Program-made: the position numbers and the translations under genes
Notes under the pieces: generated by a model
Seen by the model: the letters and a program-made list of their open reading frames with translations, nothing else
What the model was told of the DNA's origin: nothing
Database searches by the model: none
Assembly (NCBI GenBank): GCA_049965615.1
Contig: JBMFWD010000057.1
Span: forward strand, 1-18,807
Direction: 5' to 3'
Source: Acidobacterium sp049965615
Lineage (GTDB): Bacteria > Acidobacteriota > Terriglobia > Terriglobales > Acidobacteriaceae
Length of the DNA: 18,807 nucleotides
Shown here: in pieces, positions 7,795 to 17,410 of the stretch
Layout of the letters: each line of letters opens with the position of its first letter
How positions within the stretch are numbered: position 1 is the stretch's first letter

Positions 7795-8679
7795 TCAGGC
7801 ACTCTGGGCGTTTCGCCGATACACAATCTTCAGCCGCTCGCGGTCCAGAATCTTTCGTATCTGCACCCGCGCATGATTGTGCCACGGCCCCGCCGTATCC
7901 AGCCGCGCATACGCCATCCAGTGCTGGAGCGCCTTGCGCCGGTCCCCCTGCCGCTCATACGCCAGCGCCAGGTTGTAGTGCGCGTCGGCATACTTCGGAG
8001 CCAGCCGGATCGCAGCCTGGTACGCCTCGATCGCCTCCGGCATCCGGCGCAGCTCGTCCAGCACATTGCCCAGGTCGAAAAACGCCAGCGCATAATTCGG
8101 ATCGGCCACCGTAGCGCTACGGTACAAAGTCTCGGCGCGTACAAAATCGTGGCGATGGTAATAAATCGTTCCCAGGTTGATCGCCGAAGGCGCATGCTGA
8201 GGATTCTGCTTCAGAAGCTTCTCGTACGTCGCCACCGCTTCATCCAGCCGGCCCGCTTCTTCCATCTGCACGGCTTCCAGAAACGTCACCGGCTCCGACT
8301 CTGGACTCCGCAGAAAGCGCTTGCCGTCGTCGCGCGCCACGCCCGACCCATGCTCAAAATCAAACAGCATCTGGCCCTTGATCGGATCCACCAGCGCCCC
8401 CAGGTAGCGGAACGCCACCCGCGAGCCATCCCGCTCCGCGCCCGCCTCCAGCAGCGGATTCGCAATCCCGGAAGCCCTCTGCATCGCCGCTACGCTCGCG
8501 CGAATGCTCGCCGCCGTCAGCCGCGTCGAACGCAGGTCGCGCAGCTTCCGCAGCGGCACAAGGTCCTGAAAACTGTAGGTCTCTGAGGGAGCAATCAGCC
8601 CGGCCCGCTCCCACCCTCGGAGTTGCTGGGCGTTGATACGGAGTATGCGAAGTACATCACGGCGCGTATATGGGTTCAC
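7795..8679 (-). CDS. MerR-type HTH protein fused to tetratricopeptide repeats
   Basis: I place the start at a GTG (8679), because the sequence from there (VNPYTRRDVLRILRINAQQL) is a standard MerR helix-turn-helix opening and a GAAGG ribosome site lies five bases upstream. The longer frame back to 8730 adds 17 non-conserved residues. The 294-residue product has a DNA-binding domain at about 1-70 (QLRGWERAGLIAP, then YSFQDLVPLRKLRDL), a linker, and at about 135-275 three to four TPR units (AVATYEKLLKQNPQHAPSA, ETLYRSATVADPNYALAF, AIEAYQAAIRLAPKYADAHY). The usual MerR effector-binding domain is replaced by TPRs, so it probably responds through a protein partner rather than a metal or drug. It is divergent from nifJ across a 273-base spacer and may control nifJ or itself; this is inference. 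Confidence 0.85.
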   Translation of the reverse strand: MNPYTRRDVLRILRINAQQLRGWERAGLIAPSETYSFQDLVPLRKLRDLRSTRLTAASIRASVAAMQRASGIANPLLEAGAERDGSRVAFRYLGALVDPIKGQMLFDFEHGSGVARDDGKRFLRSPESEPVTFLEAVQMEEAGRLDEAVATYEKLLKQNPQHAPSAINLGTIYYHRHDFVRAETLYRSATVADPNYALAFFDLGNVLDELRRMPEAIEAYQAAIRLAPKYADAHYNLALAYERQGDRRKALQHWMAYARLDTAGPWHNHARVQIRKILDRERLKIVYRRNAQSA

Positions 8680-8952
8680 GGACCTTCGCTCTCTTGCCCC
8701 GATTATCAGTGCCCACAAACACACGCGCAACCACTACGCAATAAAAATCGTGGATAAACCGGTACAAAACTTGATTCTTTTTCGCACGCGTTTCACTTTG
8801 AAACTCCGCCGCCCCCCCGCAAAAAGCCCACTTCCGCAGCGCACCCTCCTGTGTCCCACGTCACAGTCCCCCGCCCGTTACAAGGAGGACACTTTTTCTA
8901 TCAACGACATTTGCCGTATGCACAAACATTCAATCCGGTAGCGAGGAACACC
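8680..8952. promoter_or_regulatory. Divergent intergenic region between the MerR/TPR gene and nifJ
   Basis: This 273-base spacer must hold the promoters of both divergent genes. It has an AT-rich centre (about 8738-8785). On the plus strand TTGATT is followed 17 bases later by CACTTT, a weak promoter candidate for nifJ. A perfect ribosome-binding sequence, AAGGAGG (8882-8888), has no start codon at a usable distance. The functional nifJ site is the GAGGA at 8943-8947. I see no convincing operator dyad or riboswitch. Confidence 0.4.
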
Positions 8953-12615
<3,663 letters not shown>

Positions 12616-12659
12616 CCCAAGCCAAAGAAGCTACCCCACAGAACTTGCATCAACAGATT

Positions 12660-12692
12660 CGGCCTTTCCAATCAGGAAAGGCCGCTTTTTTT
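12660..12692 (+). terminator. Rho-independent terminator of nifJ
   Basis: A perfect ten-base stem (CGGCCTTTCC at 12660-12669, GGAAAGGCCG at 12675-12684) with a five-base loop is followed by C and seven T. It starts 44 bases after the nifJ stop. This is the best terminator in the window. Confidence 0.92.
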
Positions 12693-12721
12693 GCATCATT
12701 TTCGGAGTAGTATCTGGCCCG
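12693..12721 (-). repeat. 29-base exact copy of Rhs-core sequence next to the nifJ terminator
   Basis: These 29 bases are identical to 1521-1549 inside the Rhs core, and identity ends at the next base on both sides. On the minus strand they still read RARYYSENDA in the Rhs frame. The repeat begins directly after the T-run of the nifJ terminator. It is a remnant, recombination scar or dispersed element, not a gene. Confidence 0.8.
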
Positions 12722-12768
12722 TTCAGATTGTCGGACGGCTTCGAGGGCCAGGCTGGCGCGGAAGCCTA

Positions 12769-12800
12769 TAACCAGCGTGGAGTTTAACCAGCGTGGAGTT
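12769..12800. repeat. Tandem 16-bp direct repeat
   Basis: TAACCAGCGTGGAGTT occurs twice, head to tail, at 12769-12784 and 12785-12800. It looks like a recent small duplication in non-coding DNA. Confidence 0.85.
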
Positions 12801-12868
12801 ACGCTCGTCGATGCCCGGATGCGGTGCATGATTTCTGCTCTCGACCCCATGACGCGGTTTTTCGCTTC

Positions 12869-12884
12869 GCAGCAGGCCTGCTGC
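12869..12884. repeat. Perfect 16-bp palindrome
   Basis: GCAGCAGGCCTGCTGC is its own reverse complement. It lies between the Rhs-core scrap and the toxin-antitoxin pair; its function is unknown. Confidence 0.6.
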
Positions 12885-12913
12885 CGGCAGTCCGTCCGGG
12901 ATTTGGGAGCCGG

Positions 12914-12939
12914 AAGCAAGCTGCATGAGTGGCTTGCTT
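12914..12939. repeat. Eight-base-pair hairpin
   Basis: AAGCAAGC (12914-12921) and GCTTGCTT (12932-12939) enclose a ten-base loop containing TGCATGAGTG. There is no T-run, so it is not a classical terminator. Confidence 0.5.
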
Positions 12940-13049
12940 GTACGGGCTTCCCACCCCGGCTGGCGAGCCGTGATGCCGAGCACTTTATACCGAGATTGGA
13001 GATGGATCGAGCAGCGAAAAACGGCGGCTAAGGAAGAAAGATTCCGCGC

Positions 13050-13463
13050 TCACAGCGTGACCACATTCAGGCCGGGGATGCGCTGGAAGTGGCGCACGTT
13101 GATCGTGGCGACATCGAAGCCGAGATATAGCGCGGTGGCCCCGATCACCAGATCTTCAAAGGCGATGGTATTTCCCTGGGCGGCCTGCTCGCCCTCGATG
13201 CGACCGGCAAGCTGGGCGATTCCGAGCGAGACCGGATGCACGATCATGTCGCGGGCCGGCTCGTCGGCGAAGGCTTTGCGGCGCACACGATCCGCGTCTG
13301 TTTTGGCCCGGTAGATGCCATGCGTCAGTTCGACGATGCTGATCGCGGACAGGGCGCTTTCCATGTCGCCGTGGGCGGCGCGAACACGCTGGATGGCCTG
13401 CTTGACGGTCTCTCCGCGCCGTTCGCCTGCGATGAGGATGCTGGAGTCGAGGATCAGGCCCAA
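13050..13463 (-). CDS. VapC-like PIN-domain toxin ribonuclease
   Basis: The 137-residue protein is a PIN-domain RNase of the VapC type, which stops growth by cutting RNA unless bound by its antitoxin. The acidic metal-binding set is visible: Asp6 in LILDSSILIA, Glu45 in ISIVELTHGI, Asp104 in IAFEDLVIGATAL, and Asn122 in ATINVRHFQRIPGL. The gene begins with TTG (13463-13461), not ATG. No other start would keep Asp6, so the TTG is well supported and may lower toxin output relative to antitoxin. Only four bases separate it from the antitoxin stop, and the pair is surely one transcript. No strong ribosome site is seen before the TTG, in line with coupled translation. Confidence 0.9.
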   Translation of the reverse strand: MGLILDSSILIAGERRGETVKQAIQRVRAAHGDMESALSAISIVELTHGIYRAKTDADRVRRKAFADEPARDMIVHPVSLGIAQLAGRIEGEQAAQGNTIAFEDLVIGATALYLGFDVATINVRHFQRIPGLNVVTL

Positions 13464-13467
13464 GGCG

Positions 13468-13752
13468 TCAGTCCCATACCGACGTATCGCGGGGCTTGCG
13501 GTTGCGGATGATCTCTTCCATATCGGCGGCGAACTCCGGGTCCATCACCGGCTCGTAGCCCATCTCTTTCGCATGGGCTTCGGCCAGCGCGATGGACTCC
13601 GACAACAGGCGTCCGCGCGGCTCGGCGGCAACCCGCAGCACGACGGCGGGGGCATCGCTTTCGATGACGATCTCCTCCCCGGCGCGGACACGGGCCAGCA
13701 GCGCCGCAAAGTCGCGAACCGCTTCGGCTTCCGAGATGTGCGTCACTGCCAT
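13468..13752 (-). CDS. Phd/YefM-type antitoxin paired with VapC
   Basis: With the ATG at 13752 the product is 94 residues. The N-terminal half (MAVTHISEAEAVRDFAALLA, then RVRAGEEIVIESDAPAVVLR) is the Phd/YefM DNA-binding fold that dimerises on its own promoter. The C-terminal half (EAHAKEMGYEPVMDPEFAADMEEIIRNRKPRD) is the acidic, flexible part that wraps the PIN toxin. The open frame extends 24 codons upstream, but that part is not conserved-looking. The gene precedes its toxin by four bases, the normal antitoxin-first order that allows autoregulation. The Phd type is one of several antitoxin types that partner PIN toxins. Confidence 0.88.
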   Translation of the reverse strand: MAVTHISEAEAVRDFAALLARVRAGEEIVIESDAPAVVLRVAAEPRGRLLSESIALAEAHAKEMGYEPVMDPEFAADMEEIIRNRKPRDTSVWD

Positions 13753-13895
13753 ACTCTCGACGATAACCCTGCTGGTGTTCTTTTTGCTCTCGAACCAGCC
13801 CGCCCACATCCCCAGCGGCCACACCCATCAAGCGCAAGCAAGCACCACCCAGCAATCCCAGGCCACAAATTCACAAATTGTAAGAAGGGGATGAC

Positions 13896-13971
13896 TGGAG
13901 CCGACGAGCGGACTTGAACCGCTGACCTGCCGATTACGAATCGGCTGCTCTACCAACTGAGCTACGTCGGC
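13896..13971 (-). tRNA. tRNA-Thr (anticodon CGU)
   Basis: A full cloverleaf reads on the minus strand: acceptor GCCGACG/CGTCGGC, D-stem GCTC/GAGC, anticodon stem GCCGA/TCGGC with loop TTCGTAA, and T-arm AGCGG-TTCAAGT-CCGCT. The anticodon CGT reads ACG (threonine). The 3' CCA is encoded at 13898-13896, giving 76 bases in all. The gene is transcribed toward the antitoxin gene. Confidence 0.97.
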
Positions 13972-13983
13972 CTCTCTCTACGC

Positions 13984-13989
13984 ATTTTA
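13984..13989 (-). promoter_or_regulatory. Candidate -10 element for tRNA-Thr
   Basis: TAAAAT on the minus strand, 12 bases before the tRNA 5' end, matches five of six consensus positions. No good -35 is seen (TTCCCA lies 19 bases upstream). Confidence 0.35.
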
Positions 13990-14069
13990 CTGTAAGCAGA
14001 GCCACTTGTGGGAACACGCGCCTAACTCTTCCACACTCATCCCAACACGGCTCACACCCGCATGACTAC

Positions 14070-14180
14070 AGCAATTCCTGAGTCACTGCGTCTCGAAGCC
14101 GAAACACTCAAGTCGACGGGACCAGCAGGGAGCGGCGGCGCTGCAACAAAGCCGATAGTTACAGCTACTCAGGAATTGCT
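14070..14180. repeat. Perfect 14-bp inverted repeat, 111-bp span, abutting the fabD stop
   Basis: AGCAATTCCTGAGT (14070-14083) and its exact complement (14167-14180) enclose 83 bases. The right arm touches the fabD stop codon at 14181-14183. In the fabD mRNA the arms would close a large loop that could act as a 3' end or terminator structure. A related ATTCCTGAGTAG also lies just after the plsX stop (about 15219-15230). Confidence 0.7.
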
Positions 14181-15110
14181 CTACAGCGCCGCCAGCGTCT
14201 TCTCCAGGCTCGCCGCGTCTTCCACCTTCACGCAGCTCTGCCCGCGATCAATCTGCCGCATCAGCCCGCTCAGCACGCGCCCCGGACCCACTTCCACAAA
14301 GTGCTTCGGCTGCTTCGCAATCAACTGCTGCACCAGCTCCACCCACCGCACCGTGCCCGTCACCTGCCGAATCAGCGCGTCCCGCAGCGCATTCCCATCC
14401 GTCACCGGAGCCGCATCCACATTCACCATCACCGGCACCTTCGCATCGCTGAAGCTCAGCGTATGCAGCAGCTCTGCCAGCCTGTCCTGCGCCGGCTGCA
14501 TCAGCGCGCAATGGAACGGCGCGCTCACCTGCAGCGGCACCACGCGCTTCGCGCCGCGCTCCTTGCACAACTCGCTCGCGCGCTCCACCGCAGCCGCCTC
14601 GCCGGAAATCACCGTCTGCTCCGGCGAATTAAAATTCGCCGCCGCAACAATCCCGCCCGTCTCGCTCGCCGCCGCCGCGCAGGCCTCCGCCGCCGCTGCC
14701 GAAGGAATCCCCAGCACCGCCGCCATCGCGCCCTTGCCCGCCGGAACCGCCTCCTGCATATAAGCCCCGCGATGCCGCACCGTCCGCACCGCGTCTTCAA
14801 ATTTCAGCGAACCCGCCGCCACATTCGCCGCATACTCGCCCAGCGAGTGCCCGGCTACAAAATCCGGCTTCACGCTGCGCTCTTCCAGCACCCGCAGCGC
14901 CGCCACGCTCACCGTGCAAATCGCCGGCTGCTGATACTCCGTCAGCTTCAACTTGTCTTCCGGTCCCTCAAAGCACAACTTCGACACGGCAAATCCCAGC
15001 GCCTCATCCGCCTCTTCAAACGTCCGCCTCGCTACCGGGAAATTCTCATAAAGCTCGCGCCCCATCCCCACGGCCTGCGAATTCTGCCCGGGAAACAAAA
15101 AGACCAGCAT
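14181..15110 (-). CDS. fabD: Malonyl-CoA:ACP transacylase
   Basis: FabD loads malonyl units from CoA onto acyl carrier protein for fatty-acid synthesis. The 309-residue length is standard. The nucleophile is Ser89 in GHSLGEY, the catalytic His200 lies in SAPFHCALMQPA, and Arg114 (VRHRGAYMQEA) would bind the malonyl carboxylate. The N-terminal oxyanion motif reads FPGQNSQ instead of the common FPGQGSQ; the functional Gln9 is kept. The ATG at 15110 has a strong ribosome site, AAAGGAG (15118-15124). The gene is last in the yceD-rpmF-plsX-fabD cluster, 126 bases after plsX. That gap contains no gene, and no fabH lies between, unlike the E. coli order. Confidence 0.96.
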   Translation of the reverse strand: MLVFLFPGQNSQAVGMGRELYENFPVARRTFEEADEALGFAVSKLCFEGPEDKLKLTEYQQPAICTVSVAALRVLEERSVKPDFVAGHSLGEYAANVAAGSLKFEDAVRTVRHRGAYMQEAVPAGKGAMAAVLGIPSAAAAEACAAAASETGGIVAAANFNSPEQTVISGEAAAVERASELCKERGAKRVVPLQVSAPFHCALMQPAQDRLAELLHTLSFSDAKVPVMVNVDAAPVTDGNALRDALIRQVTGTVRWVELVQQLIAKQPKHFVEVGPGRVLSGLMRQIDRGQSCVKVEDAASLEKTLAAL

Positions 15111-15236
15111 CGTGGTGCTCCTTTTAACTTTCTGACTGCGCTATTTCAAATGATTCATGCCGCAATGAGCAAGCGCGCAACCGCCCGCAGATGCGCTGCC
15201 TGGCGCAAATCGCCGCTTCTACTCAGGAATGAAAAA

Positions 15237-16277
15237 CTAAGCCCCGGGTTCAGCGGCGCTCGTGCCCGCAGGAGCACCGGAACGCTGCGCCAGCTCGGCC
15301 TCAACCTGCTCGTTCACGCCCGCCTTCACAAACTCGGCCGCCACGCGAATCCCGTTCATGATCGCCCGGTCATCCGACGAACCATGCCCGATAATGCACC
15401 CGCCGCGCACGCCCAGCAGCGGAGCCCCGCCATACTCCGAAGGATCCAGCCTCCGCTTGAACGCATTGAACGCCTTGCGCGAAAGCAGCGCGCCCACCTG
15501 CGCCGTCACCGTGCTCGTCAGCGAAATCTTCAGCATCTCGCGCACCAGCTTCAGCAGGCCTTCTGAGGTCTTTAGCGCAACATTGCCCACAAAGCCATCG
15601 CACACAATCACGTCGCACTGGCCGTTGTAGATGTCCCGCCCCTCAACATTCCCGATAAAATTCACCGGCAGCGCCTTCAGCAGTTCATACGCCTCGCGCG
15701 TCAGGTCGTTGCCCTTGCCCTCTTCTTCGCCCACGGACAACACGCCCACCCTCGGCCGCGCGATCTTCAGCACATTCCGCGAGTATGCCTCGCCCATAAT
15801 GGCAAACTGCACCAGATTATGCGGCTTGCAGTCGGTGTTTGCTCCCACGTCCAGCAGCAGCGTCGGCGTCGTCATCGTCGGCACCACCAGCGCCAGCGCG
15901 GGACGATCCACACCCGGCAGCGCGCCAAGCACCATCTTGGCCGTGGCCATCGCAGCGCCCGTGTTGCCTGCCGTGAAAAAGCCCGAAACCTTCTTCTCCC
16001 GCACCAGCTTCAGGCCCACGCGCATTGAACTGTCCTTCTTCGTCCGGACAGCCTGCGCCGCCTTCTCATGCATGCCGATGCGTTCGCTGGCATGCACAAT
16101 CTCGATGGGCAGCTTCTCGCCGCGCATCGCCTGCTGCAGGGGACCGCGAAGCTCATCCTCCGGGCCAACAAGATGCACCCGTACCGGCAAGCTGCGACAA
16201 GCAAGGATAGCGCCTCGGATTTCCGGCTCCGGAGCTTTGTCCGAACCCATGGCGTCGAGCGCGATATCAATCAGCAT
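15237..16277 (-). CDS. plsX: Phosphate acyltransferase PlsX
   Basis: PlsX makes acyl-phosphate from acyl-ACP, the donor for glycerol-3-phosphate acylation in phospholipid synthesis; it acts at the inner face of the membrane. The 346-residue length fits. Family signatures are LIDIALDAMGSDKAPEPEI at the N-terminus, FFTAGNTGAAMA in the first third, LLDVGANTDCKP in the middle, and NVEGRDIYNGQCDVIVCDGF then GNVALKTSEG further on. The C-terminal segment (EYGGAPLLGVRGGCIIGHGS) is also typical. The tail after residue 320 is Ala/Gly-rich. It starts 11 bases after rpmF, so the two are tightly coupled, the usual arrangement in many bacteria. Confidence 0.97.
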   Translation of the reverse strand: MLIDIALDAMGSDKAPEPEIRGAILACRSLPVRVHLVGPEDELRGPLQQAMRGEKLPIEIVHASERIGMHEKAAQAVRTKKDSSMRVGLKLVREKKVSGFFTAGNTGAAMATAKMVLGALPGVDRPALALVVPTMTTPTLLLDVGANTDCKPHNLVQFAIMGEAYSRNVLKIARPRVGVLSVGEEEGKGNDLTREAYELLKALPVNFIGNVEGRDIYNGQCDVIVCDGFVGNVALKTSEGLLKLVREMLKISLTSTVTAQVGALLSRKAFNAFKRRLDPSEYGGAPLLGVRGGCIIGHGSSDDRAIMNGIRVAAEFVKAGVNEQVEAELAQRSGAPAGTSAAEPGA

Positions 16278-16288
16278 CGGCAGGTCTT

Positions 16289-16477
16289 CTAGTTCGCTGC
16301 TTCCTTCACTTCAAGAACATCACGGCCCTTGTAGGAACCGCACTTCCGGCACACCCGGTGGGGCAGCTTCGGCTCATGGCAGCTCGGGCACTCCGAGAGT
16401 CCAGTCGGGGTCAGCGCGTCGTGTGCACGACGCTTGGATGTGCGGGCCTTCGAGTGACGCCGCTTTGGATTAGGCAT
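16289..16477 (-). CDS. rpmF: 50S ribosomal protein L32
   Basis: The 62-residue protein begins MPNPKRRHSKARTSKRRAHD, the L32 signature, and carries a zinc ribbon of Cys30, Cys33, Cys43 and Cys46 (CPSCHEPKLPHRVCRKC). It is the cysteine-containing, zinc-binding form. An AAAGGAA site precedes the ATG. Its place between yceD and plsX is the conserved one. Confidence 0.97.
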   Translation of the reverse strand: MPNPKRRHSKARTSKRRAHDALTPTGLSECPSCHEPKLPHRVCRKCGSYKGRDVLEVKEAAN

Positions 16478-16549
16478 GGCAAATTCCTTTCCTCTGGCAG
16501 CGCAAAACCTGCCTCCCCGGCAGGCTTGCGCGCGAAAAAAACAATCTCT

Positions 16550-17101
16550 TTAAGACTTCAACCGGCTGCTCAAATCTTGCAGCGCTGACCACCGCGGATC
16601 GGCCGGTGCCCTTACGCAGGTGCAGCTTTCACTGTTCAGATTGCGACCGCAGTGAGGGCAAAGTCCCTTACAGTCTTCCCGGCAAAGCGTCTTCGCGGGC
16701 AGAGACAAAAGCACCTGCTCCCGCAGCACATCTTCCAGTAAAAGACTGTCTTTTTGATAATAACCGATTTCCGTCTCCGCATCCGTAATCGAGTGCTCGC
16801 TGCCCCCGCCTTCCACGCCCAGCGGCCGAAAAATGAGGTCAAAATCCCCTCGTATCGCATGCTCCACCGGCTCCAGGCACCGCGCGCAGGGCACCAAAAA
16901 GCGCCCCTCATACTCCGCCCGCAGCCGGATATCCGACACAATCTGCTTCGGCCCATGGTGCTCCTCGATCAGGTCCGCGCGGCCCTCGGCCGTCATCGTG
17001 CCCTTCTGCTCCACCTCGTCGCTAAAATCAATCACGCCCGGCGCAACCGATTCGTCAAAAAGCAGCGGTTCTTTCTCAAGCTGTAACAGGGTAATCAGCA
17101 T
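16550..17101 (-). CDS. yceD: YceD/DUF177 family protein, ribosome-assembly associated
   Basis: The 183-residue product belongs to the DUF177/YceD family that sits before rpmF in most bacteria; the family is linked to 23S rRNA accumulation and large-subunit assembly. Signatures are the CARCLEPVEH motif (Cys72, Cys75), the acidic middle with DAETEIGYYQKDSLLLEDVL, the cysteine cluster LCREDCKGLCPHCGRNLN (Cys140, 144, 148, 151), and the closing DPRWSALQDL. The start is the ATG at 17101, preceded by AAGGA eight bases upstream; the open frame runs 33 codons further but would cross the promoter. It is first in the operon with rpmF, plsX and fabD. Confidence 0.92.
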   Translation of the reverse strand: MLITLLQLEKEPLLFDESVAPGVIDFSDEVEQKGTMTAEGRADLIEEHHGPKQIVSDIRLRAEYEGRFLVPCARCLEPVEHAIRGDFDLIFRPLGVEGGGSEHSITDAETEIGYYQKDSLLLEDVLREQVLLSLPAKTLCREDCKGLCPHCGRNLNSESCTCVRAPADPRWSALQDLSSRLKS

Positions 17102-17129
17102 AGGCAGATCCTTCCAGGTAGCTGCCTTT

Positions 17130-17158
17130 AGCCTACGAACCCCTCCCTGCCAGGTCAA
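17130..17158 (-). promoter_or_regulatory. Promoter of the yceD-rpmF-plsX-fabD operon
   Basis: TTGACC (17153-17158) and TAGGCT (17130-17135) on the minus strand are separated by exactly 17 bases and lie about 30 bases before the yceD start. The -35 matches the sigma-70 consensus at five of six positions, the -10 at three. Confidence 0.5.
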
Positions 17159-17187
17159 ATGCCGCCTTCCCCATAGCTTGCCCTGAG

Positions 17188-17231
17188 CCGGGTGCCCCAT
17201 TCATGCGCCGCATCATCGCGCATGAGTGGGG
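17188..17231. repeat. REP-like palindrome 1
   Basis: The 13-base leader CCGGGTGCCCCAT (17188-17200) runs into a 14-base-pair stem (17195-17208 with 17218-17231, one G-T pair) around a nine-base loop. The leader is shared with the element at 17260. It lies in the non-coding gap between the divergent yceD operon and the alditol-oxidase-like gene. Confidence 0.7.
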
Positions 17232-17259
17232 TCCAGAACCAATCGATAACCGGAAAATC

Positions 17260-17292
17260 CCGGGTGCCCCATCCAGGCTCCGCTTGGGTGGG
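17260..17292. repeat. REP-like palindrome 2
   Basis: The same 13-base leader (17260-17272) opens an 11-base-pair stem (17268-17278 with 17282-17292, including G-T pairs) and a three-base TCC loop. Two such elements in the same direction suggest a dispersed extragenic palindrome family. The rest of the gap, up to 17410, holds no gene. Confidence 0.7.
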
Positions 17293-17410
17293 AACAGAGA
17301 CTCCCCCAATGTCCTGATTTGAAGCAATCCCAGCAAATCTGCGCTTCCTCCACCCACATCAAACCCTCACCCTCCCCTCGGGCAACTCGGGTTGTACGCT
17401 GGAAGCAGCC

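Larger units (their letters stand above)
12722..13049. other. Non-coding accessory stretch with small repeats
   Basis: No gene is supported between the Rhs-core scrap and vapC. It holds an exact tandem repeat, a 16-base palindrome and an eight-base-pair hairpin, each listed separately. The open frames crossing it have no recognisable domain or ribosome site. Confidence 0.5.

Noticed and set aside
7733..7885. Upstream extension of the secreted hydrolase
   Set aside because: It overlaps the MerR/TPR gene and would bury the clear signal peptide that begins at 7732.
8633..8941. 102-residue plus-strand open frame in the MerR/TPR-nifJ spacer
   Set aside because: It starts inside the divergent gene, has no domain and no ribosome site at its start, and ends just before the nifJ start.
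8851..8952. Upstream ATG for nifJ
   Set aside because: The added 34 residues are not family-like, and the ATG at 8953 has its own ribosome site and matches the family start.
12650..12983. Minus-strand open frames of 86-89 residues over the repeat region
   Set aside because: They cross the nifJ terminator or the tandem repeat and have no ribosome site; only the RARYYSENDA scrap has an origin I can name.
13753..13824. Longer N-terminus of the antitoxin
   Set aside because: The Phd fold begins at MAVTHISEAEA; the extension is Trp/Gly-rich and not conserved-looking.
13896..13920. Possible phage or island attachment site at the tRNA-Thr 3' end
   Set aside because: I found no second copy of the tRNA 3' end in the window and no integrase gene.
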